Shown here piece by piece: positions 16,456 to 24,485 of a DNA stretch of 40,853 bases. The notes beneath the pieces are model-generated. The model made no database searches. It was not told where the DNA came from and worked only from the letters and a program-made list of their open reading frames with translations. Origin of the DNA: Nostoc sp. LEGE 12450 (GTDB lineage Bacteria; Cyanobacteriota; Cyanobacteriia; Cyanobacteriales; Nostocaceae); assembly GCF_015206895.1 (NCBI RefSeq), contig NZ_JADEXU010000066.1, forward strand, positions 1-40,853. Reading direction: 5' to 3'. How positions within the stretch are numbered: position 1 is the stretch's first letter; the number at the start of each line of letters is the position of its first letter. The translations under genes were made by a program, and so were the position numbers.

Positions 16456-17043
16456 ATGAAAAATATTGAGTTGACGCAAGGAAAAATTACAGTTCCAGAA
16501 AGCAGGACTCTAGAAGAGTTCTTAAAACTTCCATACATTGAAGAGTCACCAGCTTGGGAATATATTAACGGAGAGGCAATTCAGAAACCTATGGGAGGAG
16601 GTAAACACAGTTTATTGCAAAAACGTTTAGTTGCAGTAATTGATGCGTTGGGCAGTAACTACGAAGCCTTTCCTGAATTACGCTGTACCTGCGGTAATCG
16701 TTCAGTAGTTCCTGATGTGGTTGTGGTCTCTACTAATCAACTACCACTGGACGAAAACGGCGAAATTATTAGCAGTGGTATTGATTTTGCACCCCCTTGG
16801 ATCATCGAAATTCTTTCCCCTGCTCAAAGTCAAACAAAAGTAACTGGCAATATTTTACACTGTTTGAGAAATGGGAGTCAGCTAGGATGGTTGATTGATC
16901 CAAGTGAACGCTGTATTTTAGTTTATCAGCCTAACTCTTTACCAGATTTGTTAGCAGGAAAAGATATATTACCAGTGTTAGAAGATTTGAATTTGACGCT
17001 CTCTGTTGATGAAGTCTTTACTTGGTTACAGCGTAAGGTTTGA
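16456..17043 (+). CDS. Uma2-family (DUF820) putative PD-(D/E)XK nuclease
   Basis: A 195-residue protein of normal family length. Motifs: AWEYINGEAIQKPM early, HSLLQKRLVAVI, then SVVPDVVVVS (the PD of the nuclease core) and PPWIIEILSPAQSQTKV, where E is the second acidic residue. The usual EIxSPSxS lysine after the ExK position is replaced by LSPAQS, typical of the family. GWLIDPSERCILVYQP closes the core. The Uma2 family is strongly expanded in cyanobacteria; its function is unproven, though the fold is a restriction-endonuclease-like nuclease. No partner gene is next to it. Confidence 0.88.
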   Translation: MKNIELTQGKITVPESRTLEEFLKLPYIEESPAWEYINGEAIQKPMGGGKHSLLQKRLVAVIDALGSNYEAFPELRCTCGNRSVVPDVVVVSTNQLPLDENGEIISSGIDFAPPWIIEILSPAQSQTKVTGNILHCLRNGSQLGWLIDPSERCILVYQPNSLPDLLAGKDILPVLEDLNLTLSVDEVFTWLQRKV

Positions 17044-17120
17044 CAGCAACTCCCAATCATCAAAAAATCGAACCCTTGAGACACTGTGAATTTTAGGTGG
17101 TGTTGGGTTAAAAAAGAAAC

Positions 17121-18305
17121 ATGAAAATTATCAAACCCATCACCAATTGGTTAGAAACCCGCGCCAGTGCCCCTGCTTATGGCGGTTGGGTGCTAGCATT
17201 AACCGCTATTTGTTTTTTTGGCGCAGGTATCAATACTATGGCTGGTTGGCTATACGCCATTAGCGGCATCAGTTTTGCCCTTTTGGGTGTAGCAGCCATC
17301 TTACCGCCGCGATCGCTCACAGGTCTATCGATCACTCGCCGTCCTATGCAACCAGTATCAGCAGGTGACGATTTAACAGTGGAATTAGAAATCTGCAATC
17401 AGACACAGCAGCCTGTAAGCTTATTGCAAGTTGAAGATATACTGCCCTTCGTCTTAGGGAAACCAGTACAAAAGGCAATCGAAACAATTCCTAGCCAAGG
17501 TAGTTACCGTTGGGTATATTACCACCCGACTCAGCGCCGGGGCGTTTATCGCTGGCACACAGTCGAATTGGGTTCTGGTGCGCCTTTAGGATTATTCTGG
17601 TGTCGCCGTCAGCGTGATTGTGCTGCCACTGCGATCGTTTATCCCACAGTGTTACCCTTGGCTACCTGCCCCCTAATAGATGAAATGGGGCAAGAAGAGA
17701 GCAAAAGGGGCGATCCTCGTGGTAGACCTTTGCAGACAGCGACAACGGGGCTAGTGCGATCGCTCCGTCCATATCGTCTTGGAGATCCCACCCGTCTAAT
17801 TCACTGGCGGACTAGCGCCCGCTATGGCGAATTAAGGGTGCGGGAGTTAGAAATGGTTACAGGTGGACAAGAAATAGTTATTGCCCTTGACAGTGCTAGC
17901 AATTGGGAAGAAGAAAACTTTGAACAAGCAGTAATTGCCGCAGCATCGTTGTACTTTTATGCACAACAACAGCAATTACAGGTGCAACTATGGACAGCAT
18001 CAACAAATTTAATCAAAGGCGATCGCTTTGTTCTAGAAACCTTAGCAGCAACCAGAGCCTTAGAAGATGCCGGTTCAGTAGTTCCTAAAAGCTATCCTTT
18101 GATTTGGCTGACTCAAAACCCCCTGAGCCTTACTACTCTTCCTCAAGGCAGTCGCTGGGTTTTGTGGCCAAATATTTCCGCACCAGCAGAACAAGAAGTA
18201 ATCAATTGGGAACATCCTGGTATAGTTTTGCAAAGCGATGTCTCCGACGGGCTACGCCTACGCGCACTACAACCCCAGCTACAAAAAACATTAAATTCGT
18301 ATTAA
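17121..18305 (+). CDS. DUF58-domain membrane protein
   Basis: A 394-residue protein. Two hydrophobic segments near the N terminus (about 20-65: GGWVLALTAICFFGAG and GISFALLGVAAILPP) anchor it; the rest is soluble. The DUF58 core is seen in GDPTRLIHWRTSARYGELRVRELE (about 218-241), the conserved signature, followed by a von Willebrand-A-like region (IVIALDSASNW). Proteins of this type usually sit beside MoxR ATPases and transglutaminase genes; neither is adjacent here. A dispersed repeat forms codons about 372-381 at the C terminus (SDVSDGLRLRA), so part of the protein is derived from repeat DNA. The function is unknown, possibly in assembly of complexes or the envelope. Confidence 0.85.
   Translation: MKIIKPITNWLETRASAPAYGGWVLALTAICFFGAGINTMAGWLYAISGISFALLGVAAILPPRSLTGLSITRRPMQPVSAGDDLTVELEICNQTQQPVSLLQVEDILPFVLGKPVQKAIETIPSQGSYRWVYYHPTQRRGVYRWHTVELGSGAPLGLFWCRRQRDCAATAIVYPTVLPLATCPLIDEMGQEESKRGDPRGRPLQTATTGLVRSLRPYRLGDPTRLIHWRTSARYGELRVRELEMVTGGQEIVIALDSASNWEEENFEQAVIAAASLYFYAQQQQLQVQLWTASTNLIKGDRFVLETLAATRALEDAGSVVPKSYPLIWLTQNPLSLTTLPQGSRWVLWPNISAPAEQEVINWEHPGIVLQSDVSDGLRLRALQPQLQKTLNSY
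18235..18263 (-). repeat. dispersed repeat, copy C, inside the DUF58 coding region
   Basis: Read on the minus strand it begins GCGTAGGCGTAGCCCGTC and continues GGAGACATCGC, with one base different from copy B. It is translated in frame near the C terminus of the DUF58 protein without a stop. Confidence 0.85.
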
Positions 18306-18345
18306 TCAATACCTTCGGCAAAAAACCACATCCTAGAAGGGCTAT

Positions 18346-18408
18346 ACAAACAAAGCCTAGCTTTACAGATTGGAAAACTTTTAGCCCACAGAGGTAAACT
18401 TTGTTTGT
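18346..18408. terminator. possible bidirectional terminator between convergent genes
   Basis: Arms ACAAACAAAG (18346-18355) and CTTTGTTTGT (18399-18408) are perfectly complementary but 43 nt apart. They lie between the convergent DUF58 and PEP-CTERM genes. The long loop makes this a weak candidate. Confidence 0.3.
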
Positions 18409-18452
18409 GTAGCCACGATTTCTAGTTGTTCGGGCAAAGTGCAAGGCTTGAG

Positions 18453-19088
18453 TTAACTTTGCTTTAACTGTTTACGTCTTAATACTGAACCAGCGCTTAC
18501 AGTAGCTATTGCCAGGAGCGCTGGTAGCAATGTAGGCTCGGGAACAGATGTAGCTTTTTCATTAAAGGTAAAGTTATCTAGCACAAAGTGTGTCCGATAA
18601 TCTTGTTGAACAGCAAATGCCTTAAACTTTAATTCATCAATACCAAAATAATCAAAATTAACTAAAATGGGCTGTGTCGTATTTACAACAACAGTTTTTG
18701 AATAAAGGCTTGCGCCGCTTTTGAAACCTTCTACAGTAACCGAAAAACCACTATTCCAAGCAGCTGTAAGGTAAGCACTGTTTAAGTCAAAAATACTACC
18801 ACTGACTACAGCAGGGGCTCCACCACCATTGAAGCCCACGTAATCTCCTGACACTCTTCCATTGTCATAGCCTGTAAGTGAGACAGCAGTATTCGTGCCA
18901 TTGACGTAGTAAAAATTATTCCAATTAAATCCTCCGTAACCATTAGGAATCAGATCAAAATATGAAACAGGTGCTATATCATCAAATGTTAAAACAGTTG
19001 CTTGTGCTACTGCTCCTATACCCAAAACAATAACTGTTGCTGCGATCGCAGCTGTCGATAACTTTTTCGCAATAGTTGAAATACTCAT
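18453..19088 (-). CDS. PEP-CTERM sorting-domain exported protein
   Basis: A 211-residue protein from ATG 19086-19088; an in-frame upstream start at 19151 would put 21 residues before the signal peptide and is unlikely. The signal peptide is KKLSTAAIAATVIVLGIGAV then AQA. The middle is a beta-rich lectin-like domain with FDDIAPVSYFDLIPNGYGGF and LDNFTF, similar to other cyanobacterial PEP-CTERM proteins. The C terminus has SVPEPTLLPALLAIATVSAG then RRKQ, the PEP motif, hydrophobic helix and basic tail recognised by exosortase. It is therefore likely processed and attached to, or released at, the cell surface. No exosortase gene is in the window. Confidence 0.88.
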   Translation of the reverse strand: MSISTIAKKLSTAAIAATVIVLGIGAVAQATVLTFDDIAPVSYFDLIPNGYGGFNWNNFYYVNGTNTAVSLTGYDNGRVSGDYVGFNGGGAPAVVSGSIFDLNSAYLTAAWNSGFSVTVEGFKSGASLYSKTVVVNTTQPILVNFDYFGIDELKFKAFAVQQDYRTHFVLDNFTFNEKATSVPEPTLLPALLAIATVSAGSVLRRKQLKQS

Positions 19089-19545
19089 GTGGTAGTAGTT
19101 GTAACTCTTGATAAGTTTGTACTTTTTTATCACATCTTTCAGAATATACACTAATTCACAAAAACTAGTGTTATTACTTAGTTATTTCATCAAGTCTCAT
19201 AAAGTTATGATGAAGAGAATTCAGTACCAATGCACTAATGTATAAATAAACAAAGCCTGACATCAGGATCGCGCTTGGCATCTCCCCATAGACGCGTCAA
19301 AGTATCGTTTGTAGATGAAAACAAATCAACCTCTTGACTTTTAAATTCTGCCTCAAGATGCAACTTGAATTTTGATTAGCTTAGGAGTTAAACTTCTGCG
19401 ATTTCTTCGATTTTGTCCGATCCCAGCACACCGGACATATCAGCCCTTGAACAAAGGTAAAACAATTTGAAAGGTTAAGGTTGGGGAAATACACCCAGTA
19501 ATCCCTTAGTGCGACTGAGGTACAATGCAAAGAAATATTTAAATT
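19089..19545. other. spacer with two minus-strand coding remnants
   Basis: No intact gene. Two stop-bounded minus-strand frames look protein-like: 19388-19474 (PFKLFYLCSRADMSGVLGSD then KIEEIAEV) and 19235-19375 (containing LEAEFKSQEVDLFSS and LTRLWGDAKRDPD). Neither has a start codon and no family was recognised. The last 70 nt presumably carry the ftrC promoter. Confidence 0.35.
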
Positions 19546-19920
19546 ATGAGCGACATGATCACATCAGAACATAACACAAAATCCAGCGATAAAAGCCTAG
19601 AGGCAATGCGGCATTTTTCCGAACAATACGCCAAGCGTACTGGAACATACTTTTGTTCTGAACCTTCTGTTACGGCAGTTGTGATTGAAGGACTAGCCAA
19701 ACATAAAGACGAACTAGGTGCGCCTTTATGTCCCTGTCGCCATTACGAAGATAAAGAGGCTGAAGTCCATGCCACATATTGGAACTGTCCCTGTGTGCCA
19801 ATGAGAGAACGCAAAGAGTGCCATTGTATGTTGTTCCTCACCCCTGACAACGAGTTTGCTGGAGAAAAACAAGACATCTCTCTGGAAACAATTAAAGAAG
19901 TCCGAGACAGTATGGGATGA
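19546..19920 (+). CDS. ftrC: ferredoxin-thioredoxin reductase catalytic subunit
   Basis: A 124-residue protein. It passes electrons from photosynthetic ferredoxin to thioredoxin through a [4Fe-4S] cluster and an adjacent disulfide. All seven conserved cysteines are present: C37, then CPC (62-64), CPC (81-83) and CHC (92-94), the diagnostic CPC-x16-CPC-x8-CHC pattern that supplies the cluster ligands and redox pair. It acts with the variable subunit FtrV, which is not in this window. The gene overlaps the next one by 4 nt (ATGA), so the two are translationally coupled. It controls light activation of Calvin-cycle and other enzymes. Confidence 0.97.
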   Translation: MSDMITSEHNTKSSDKSLEAMRHFSEQYAKRTGTYFCSEPSVTAVVIEGLAKHKDELGAPLCPCRHYEDKEAEVHATYWNCPCVPMRERKECHCMLFLTPDNEFAGEKQDISLETIKEVRDSMG

Positions 19921-20309
19921 GCGAAACCATCCCCCAAGAGTTTTGGCAAGGCGTAGAACAGTTCAATTCTGGCCAGTTCTACGCCTGTCATGACACTTTA
20001 GAGGCTTTATGGATTGAAGCCAGTGAACCAGAGAAAACCTTTTATCAAGGGATTCTCCAAATTTCTGTAGCGCTTTATCATTTGGAAAATCGAAACTGGC
20101 GAGGTGCAGTTATTCTACTGGGAGAAGGCGGCAATCGCTTACGGCGTTACCCATCTAGTTACGGTGGCGTTGATGTTGATGAGCTATTGAGTCAGAGCGC
20201 AGCATTGTTGACGACATTACAACAAATAGGGCCAGATAAGATTACATCTGGCGATATTGGTGAAGATAAGGTCTTATCTTTGCCTAAGATTGTGCTGGCT
20301 ACTGATTAG
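19917..20309 (+). CDS. DUF309-family protein
   Basis: A 130-residue protein. It has the DUF309 signature: FNSGQFYACHDTLEALWIE (the FxxxHExxExxW-like core), FYQGILQISVALYHLENRNW, and GAVILLGEGGNRLRRYPS. This is a small all-helical fold of unknown biochemical role. It starts inside the ftrC stop codon (ATGA at 19917-19920), so its synthesis is tied to ftrC. A role connected with thioredoxin reductase is only suggested by this coupling. Confidence 0.88.
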   Translation: MSETIPQEFWQGVEQFNSGQFYACHDTLEALWIEASEPEKTFYQGILQISVALYHLENRNWRGAVILLGEGGNRLRRYPSSYGGVDVDELLSQSAALLTTLQQIGPDKITSGDIGEDKVLSLPKIVLATD

Positions 20310-20350
20310 ACATCTGGTAAATTAATTATGCGTTGTCCGAAATCCTTGGT

Positions 20351-20385
20351 AGGCACAATTCATAAATTGTGCCTGCGTCATTTTT
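20351..20385 (+). terminator. hairpin terminator after ftrC-DUF309
   Basis: Perfect 10-bp arms AGGCACAATT (20351-20360) and AATTGTGCCT (20365-20374), loop CATA. A T5 run begins at 20381 after GCGTCA. It lies 42 nt after the DUF309 stop. The offset T-run lowers confidence slightly. Confidence 0.6.
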
Positions 20386-20542
20386 ACTCGGATGTCAATT
20401 ACCTGAAACCTTGAGGTTAGGGGTAGCGTCACTATTTCAGCCAGTAGTTATCGGAAATCACTCCAGATTGTATATTTCATAATCTGGATAAAGTACTTGA
20501 GATAATTAGAATGCCAGCTGAAATCCCGAATCCCCAATTGCT

Positions 20543-21040
20543 ATGATGCCCTGCTATCAATTGCCCATGTCACAGTTCCGTCGCTTTGGATTAGCTTTAA
20601 TGCTGCCAGTTGCACTATTGGGCACTTTTGCCTTCCCTACCCAACTGCAAACCGCTACTGCACAAACATCTAAAGACAATCGTCCCCTCACTATCCGCGC
20701 TGATGTGCAAGAATATGATGCTAAAAATCAAGTAATCACCGCTCGCGGTAACGTGCAAATGTTGTATCCTTCTCGTCAGCTTCAGGCAACATCTGCCCAA
20801 GCACAGTACTTTAGTAAGGAACGCCGAATTGATTTCAGTGGCAACGTCTATATTTTGCAACAGGGCGGTAACAGTATCCGGGCAGAGAAGGTAACGTATT
20901 TAATTGATGAAGGGCGATTTGTTGCTTTACCTCAATCCAACCGTCAGGTAGAGTCTATCTACATGATCGAGGAATCAGATAATGCTGCGACACCCGCCCC
21001 ATCTGTGCCACAAACACCACCTTTGAAGCCTTCTAATTAG
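20543..21040 (+). CDS. lptA: LptA/OstA-like periplasmic LPS-transport protein
   Basis: A 165-residue protein. ATG 20543 is used here; ATG 20567 (MSQFRRFGLALML) gives a cleaner signal peptide ending TATAQ. The mature part is the OstA/LptA beta-jellyroll: PLTIRADVQEYDAKNQVITA, RGNVQMLYPSRQLQATSAQAQYF, RRIDFSGNVYILQQGGNSIRAEKVTYL. It would bridge the inner membrane and outer membrane as LPS moves outward. It is followed after 30 nt by lptB and then by an LptF/G gene, a full inner-membrane export set minus LptC and LptD. The C-terminal tail is proline-rich. Confidence 0.88.
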   Translation: MMPCYQLPMSQFRRFGLALMLPVALLGTFAFPTQLQTATAQTSKDNRPLTIRADVQEYDAKNQVITARGNVQMLYPSRQLQATSAQAQYFSKERRIDFSGNVYILQQGGNSIRAEKVTYLIDEGRFVALPQSNRQVESIYMIEESDNAATPAPSVPQTPPLKPSN

Positions 21041-21070
21041 CATTTACCACCAAGAAAGGGTGCTTCCAGC

Positions 21071-21799
21071 GTGAAAATTGTTTTAGAGAATATTCACAAA
21101 TCTTACGGCAAGCGAGTAATTGTCAATCGTGTCAATCTTTCTGTTGGTCAGGGCGAAATCGTTGGTTTACTAGGCCCCAATGGGGCTGGTAAAACGACGA
21201 CTTTTTACATTGCCACAGGTTTAGAAAAACCCAATCAAGGAAAAGTTTGGCTGGGTAATCTGGATGTTACAGGAATGCCAATGCACAAAAGGGCACGATT
21301 GGGTGTTGGCTATCTAGCGCAAGAACCAAGTGTTTTCCGCCAACTCTCGGTACAAGATAATATTCTATTGGTGCTAGAGCAAACGAATGTGCCACGACGG
21401 GAATGGTCAAGACGACTCACAACTTTACTGCGGGAGTTTCGGCTGGAAAAATTAGCTAATAGTAAAGGAATTCAACTTTCTGGTGGTGAGCGACGGCGGA
21501 CGGAATTAGCAAGGTCTTTAGCTGCTGGACAAGAAGGGCCCAAATTTTTACTTTTGGATGAACCATTTGCGGGGGTTGATCCGATCGCAGTCTCAGAAAT
21601 TCAGCACATTGTCGCACAACTGCGCGATCGCGGTATGGGAATCTTAATTACAGATCATAATGTCCGTGAAACCCTCGCTATCACCGATCGCGCCTACATT
21701 ATGCGCGAGGGACAAATCCTCGCTTTTGGCGGTGCTGACGAACTCTACAGCAATCCCCTCGTGCGGCAATATTATTTAGGGGATAATTTTCAAGCCTAA
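21071..21799 (+). CDS. lptB: LptB, ATPase of the LPS export transporter
   Basis: A 242-residue ABC ATPase starting at GTG 21071, with AGAAAGGGTG upstream. Walker A GPNGAGKTT, Q-loop GYLAQEPSVFRQLSVQDNI, signature LSGGERRRTELARSL, Walker B FLLLDEPFAGVDP and the switch His in LITDHNVRETL are all intact. The length and the DHNVRETL ending are typical of LptB. It powers extraction of LPS from the inner membrane with LptF/G. It is close behind lptA and 280 nt before the LptF/G gene. Confidence 0.95.
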   Translation: MKIVLENIHKSYGKRVIVNRVNLSVGQGEIVGLLGPNGAGKTTTFYIATGLEKPNQGKVWLGNLDVTGMPMHKRARLGVGYLAQEPSVFRQLSVQDNILLVLEQTNVPRREWSRRLTTLLREFRLEKLANSKGIQLSGGERRRTELARSLAAGQEGPKFLLLDEPFAGVDPIAVSEIQHIVAQLRDRGMGILITDHNVRETLAITDRAYIMREGQILAFGGADELYSNPLVRQYYLGDNFQA

Positions 21800-22079
21800 A
21801 TTCACAATTATTTAGTTAATAACTTAAAAACCTATTTTTATATTTAATTTTAATTATAAATTTATTAATTTATTCGATTCTGCTTTATCAGCCATTGAGA
21901 ATTAAACTTTAATACTAAATTCAGTAGATAAAGCAGTTTGCAATTAACAGAGGTAAAGAACTTAGACTTCAAAACCAAATTATGAAGACTATTGTACTTC
22001 TGCCTCATACCTCCTGCCCCCTGCTCCCCTGTCTTATGCCTTCACCAGGGTTGTCAATATTTAACTGTTCAAATTTTTT
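21800..22079. other. AT-rich spacer with pyrimidine tract before the LptF/G gene
   Basis: No gene seen. The first 150 nt are strongly AT-rich. A CTCCTGCCCCCTGCTCCCC tract (about 22011-22029) is of the low-complexity type found elsewhere in the window. It could slow or attenuate transcription into the LptF/G gene. Confidence 0.4.
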
Positions 22080-23255
22080 ATGATATCAAAGAAGTTTACG
22101 CCTTCCTACAATCTCGGTTCGCTGCTACCTTTTACGATCATGGATCGTTACCTTACCAGCGAATTGATCGCGCCGTTTTTCTTTGGTGTCGGAGCTTTTT
22201 CATCACTTGGTGTCACTATTGATGCTGTATTCGATCTAGTTAGAAAAATCGTAGAATCTGGGCTACCGATAGACATTGCCATTCAGGTTTTTTTGCTAAA
22301 GTTTCCCAACTTTATAGTTTTAGCCTTTCCCATGTCTACGCTACTAGCTACTTTGATGACCTACAGTCGTCTTTCTAGCGAGAGCGAACTAATTGCCCTG
22401 CGTGGTTGTGGAGTGAGCGTCTATCGCATAGTGCTAACTGCTGTGATGCTGAGTCTTGTAGTCACAGGAATGACATTTGTATTCAATGAACAAATTGCAC
22501 CAGCAGCAAATTACCAAGCGGGGGTGACTCTCGATAAAGCCCTGAAATCAGATAAGCCAGCTTTTAAACAGCAAAATATTTTCTATCCTGAATACCAGGA
22601 TGTTACACAACCGGATGGCTCTAAGAATAGGATATTGACACGCTTGTTTTACGCTGATCAGTTTGATGGTAAGCGGATGACAGGTTTGACGATTATAGAC
22701 CGTTCCACCAAAAATTTGAATCAAATTGTAGTATCAGAATCTGCCCAGTGGAATCCTTCTCAAAATATTTGGGATTTTTACAACGGTACGATCTATTTTG
22801 TTGCAGCCGATCGCTCATACCGCAACATCGTCAGATTTGAACACCAACAATTGCAACTACCACGCACGCCATTAAGTTTGGCAGAAAAAAGCCGAGACTA
22901 TGGTGAGATGAATATTTCTGAAGCACTAGATCAACTACAAGTGGAATATCTTGGTGGCGATCGCCAAAAAATTCGTAAACTCGAAGTGCGGATTCAACAA
23001 AAAATCTCCTTGCCCTTTGTATGCGTGGTTTTTGGCTTGGTAGGTGCAGCGATGGGAAGCATACCCCAGAGAACTGGAAGAGGTACCAGCTTTGGGATTA
23101 GCGTTGTAGTTATTTTTTCGTACTACTTAATTTTCTTTATTAGTGGTGCGATCGCGCAAGCAGGTGCCCTCTCTCCCTTTATGGGGGCTTGGTTGCCCAA
23201 CTTTCTTTTCTTGGGAATAGGTCTATTCCTCTTGATACGAGTTGCCAAACGGTAA
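22080..23255 (+). CDS. LptF/LptG-family permease (YjgP/YjgQ)
   Basis: A 391-residue membrane protein. ATG 22080 is taken as the start, giving an N-terminal lead (ISKKFTPSYNLGSLLPFTI) before MDRYLTSELIAPFFFGVGAF; ATG 22140 at that methionine is possible. Segments at about 35-55, 80-100 and 115-140, then a periplasmic beta-jellyroll (about 160-290), then three C-terminal helices (LPFVCVVFGLVGAAMGS; FGISVVVIFSYYLIFFISG; FLFLGIGLFLLI) match the LptF/G fold. MSTLLATLMTYSRLSSESEL is the conserved cytoplasmic coupling-helix region that contacts LptB. Cyanobacteria often have one such gene, which may work as a homodimer. Confidence 0.9.
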   Translation: MISKKFTPSYNLGSLLPFTIMDRYLTSELIAPFFFGVGAFSSLGVTIDAVFDLVRKIVESGLPIDIAIQVFLLKFPNFIVLAFPMSTLLATLMTYSRLSSESELIALRGCGVSVYRIVLTAVMLSLVVTGMTFVFNEQIAPAANYQAGVTLDKALKSDKPAFKQQNIFYPEYQDVTQPDGSKNRILTRLFYADQFDGKRMTGLTIIDRSTKNLNQIVVSESAQWNPSQNIWDFYNGTIYFVAADRSYRNIVRFEHQQLQLPRTPLSLAEKSRDYGEMNISEALDQLQVEYLGGDRQKIRKLEVRIQQKISLPFVCVVFGLVGAAMGSIPQRTGRGTSFGISVVVIFSYYLIFFISGAIAQAGALSPFMGAWLPNFLFLGIGLFLLIRVAKR

Positions 23256-23430
23256 ATTGAAAAAGCAGGGGGCAGGGGAGGCAGGAAGACAAAGGGGAAT
23301 TATTGAACAAGTCTCTCTCTTGTCTCCCCCTCTTCCTTGTCTCCCTTGTCTCTTCTTCATGTTTAATGCCCAATACTTCGACTTCGCTCAGTACAAGTGC
23401 CCAATTCCCAATTCTCTTCATCCTCACACT
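23256..23430. repeat. low-complexity hairpin spacer
   Basis: A purine half (GGGGGCAGGGGAGGCAGG, about 23268-23285, then AGACAAAGGGG) is followed by a pyrimidine half (CTTGTCTCCCCCTC, CCTTGTCTCCCTTGTCTC), capable of an imperfect stem. Then come the common Nostocales sequences CTTCGACTTCGCTCAGTAC and CCCAATTCCCAATTCTC. Frames across it are not genes. It separates the convergent LptF/G and CBS-CP12 genes. Confidence 0.65.
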
Positions 23431-23434
23431 TCAA

Positions 23435-24055
23435 TTAAGGATGATAATTTCGGCATTCCGGTGCATTTGGGTTTTCCTTGCAATATTCTTCAAAAGAGAC
23501 TTTAGCTGATACCATCCCCTCAGCTTTCTGATGAGCAGCTTCTGCCTGGAGTTCTTCTACCTCATCCCAAGCGGCTGCACAGGCTTTAGAATAAGCACCT
23601 TGTTCAGTGCAAATAGCGCGAGACTGTTCAATTGCTTTTTGAATTCTCTCCTCCAGCAGTAGCGCTTTTGGCGCTTCCACAAAGTCGCTTTTGGTCAAAA
23701 TGTCTGTAATCGAGATGATACCCAACAGCTTGCCTTGAATCACAGGTGCCCGATGAATACCAGTGTTAGCAAATAACCGTGCGACATATTCCACACCCAA
23801 ATCAGGATTTACCACAATGCAGGGCTTGCTCATAATCTCGTAAACCCACACTTGCTTTGGATCTTTACCGTAGGCTGTTACCTTATAGACAATATCTGTT
23901 TCTGTGACAATGCCATAAGCATCATTCTCATGGCGAATATCTACAACTAGCGCCCGCAATTTTTTTTCCTTCATCAGCACCACTGCTTCAGCAACAGTCG
24001 CTGAACCGCGAATGGTAACTACATCTTTGGTCATGATATCTTCAGCTTTCATCAT
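23435..24055 (-). CDS. CBS-domain pair fused to a CP12 domain
   Basis: A 206-residue protein. ATG 24053-24055 is preferred over the upstream in-frame start at 24091 because AGGAG lies about 10 nt before it. Two CBS domains (about 1-130: DIMTKDVVTIRGSATVAEAV, YGIVTETDIVYKV, MSKPCIVVNPD, GIHRAPVIQGKLLGIISITD) form a Bateman module that may bind adenosine nucleotides. The last 65 residues are CP12-like: an N-terminal Cys pair (AICTEQGAYSKACAAAWDEV), the VEELQAEA core, and a C-terminal Cys pair (EYCKENPNAPECRNY). CP12 locks GAPDH and phosphoribulokinase in the dark. CBS-CP12 fusions are known in cyanobacteria. It would link energy status to Calvin-cycle control. Confidence 0.92.
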   Translation of the reverse strand: MMKAEDIMTKDVVTIRGSATVAEAVVLMKEKKLRALVVDIRHENDAYGIVTETDIVYKVTAYGKDPKQVWVYEIMSKPCIVVNPDLGVEYVARLFANTGIHRAPVIQGKLLGIISITDILTKSDFVEAPKALLLEERIQKAIEQSRAICTEQGAYSKACAAAWDEVEELQAEAAHQKAEGMVSAKVSFEEYCKENPNAPECRNYHP

Positions 24056-24485
24056 TGCTGTAGTCTCCTGGTTAATAGTACGGTGCGGCACAGCGCCTTC
24101 AGAGGCGTATATATCGAAGCATTGCAGCCTACAGTTTGCTAACTAGAAAGTAAAAAAGTCGAACTTTTGTCCAGCTACAACAATAAACTTAGAGCAACTG
24201 TCAACTCGTGATGTTATCCAATGTGACCAATGCCCAAAAACCAACCATAAATTGCCGTAACTTTCTAGAAAATCTTGCCAAACCACTCCAGCCACTAAAA
24301 AGTAAATTTTTGACTGTTACATATCTATTGGTAATGACTAATAACTGATGGAGAAGTTAGGATAAAATCACGATCCAACTTTAGTTGAGATATTTCCTGT
24401 TAAGGAAAGCAAAAGCATTAAACAGCAGCGCCTTCAGCTTCCGTCAAGTTTTCCCGGTTTCGAGTAAATTTCAATTACCAATCCC
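24056..24485. other. divergent intergenic region
   Basis: No gene seen. It separates the minus-strand CBS-CP12 gene from the plus-strand membrane-anchored protein. The word CAGCGCCTTCAG occurs twice (about 24089-24100 and 24426-24437). Promoters for both genes must lie here, but no confident boxes were found. Confidence 0.4.

Noticed and set aside
23242..23509. Frames across the spacer between LptF/G and CBS-CP12
   Set aside because: They are translations of purine/pyrimidine repeat halves and of a dispersed spacer word.
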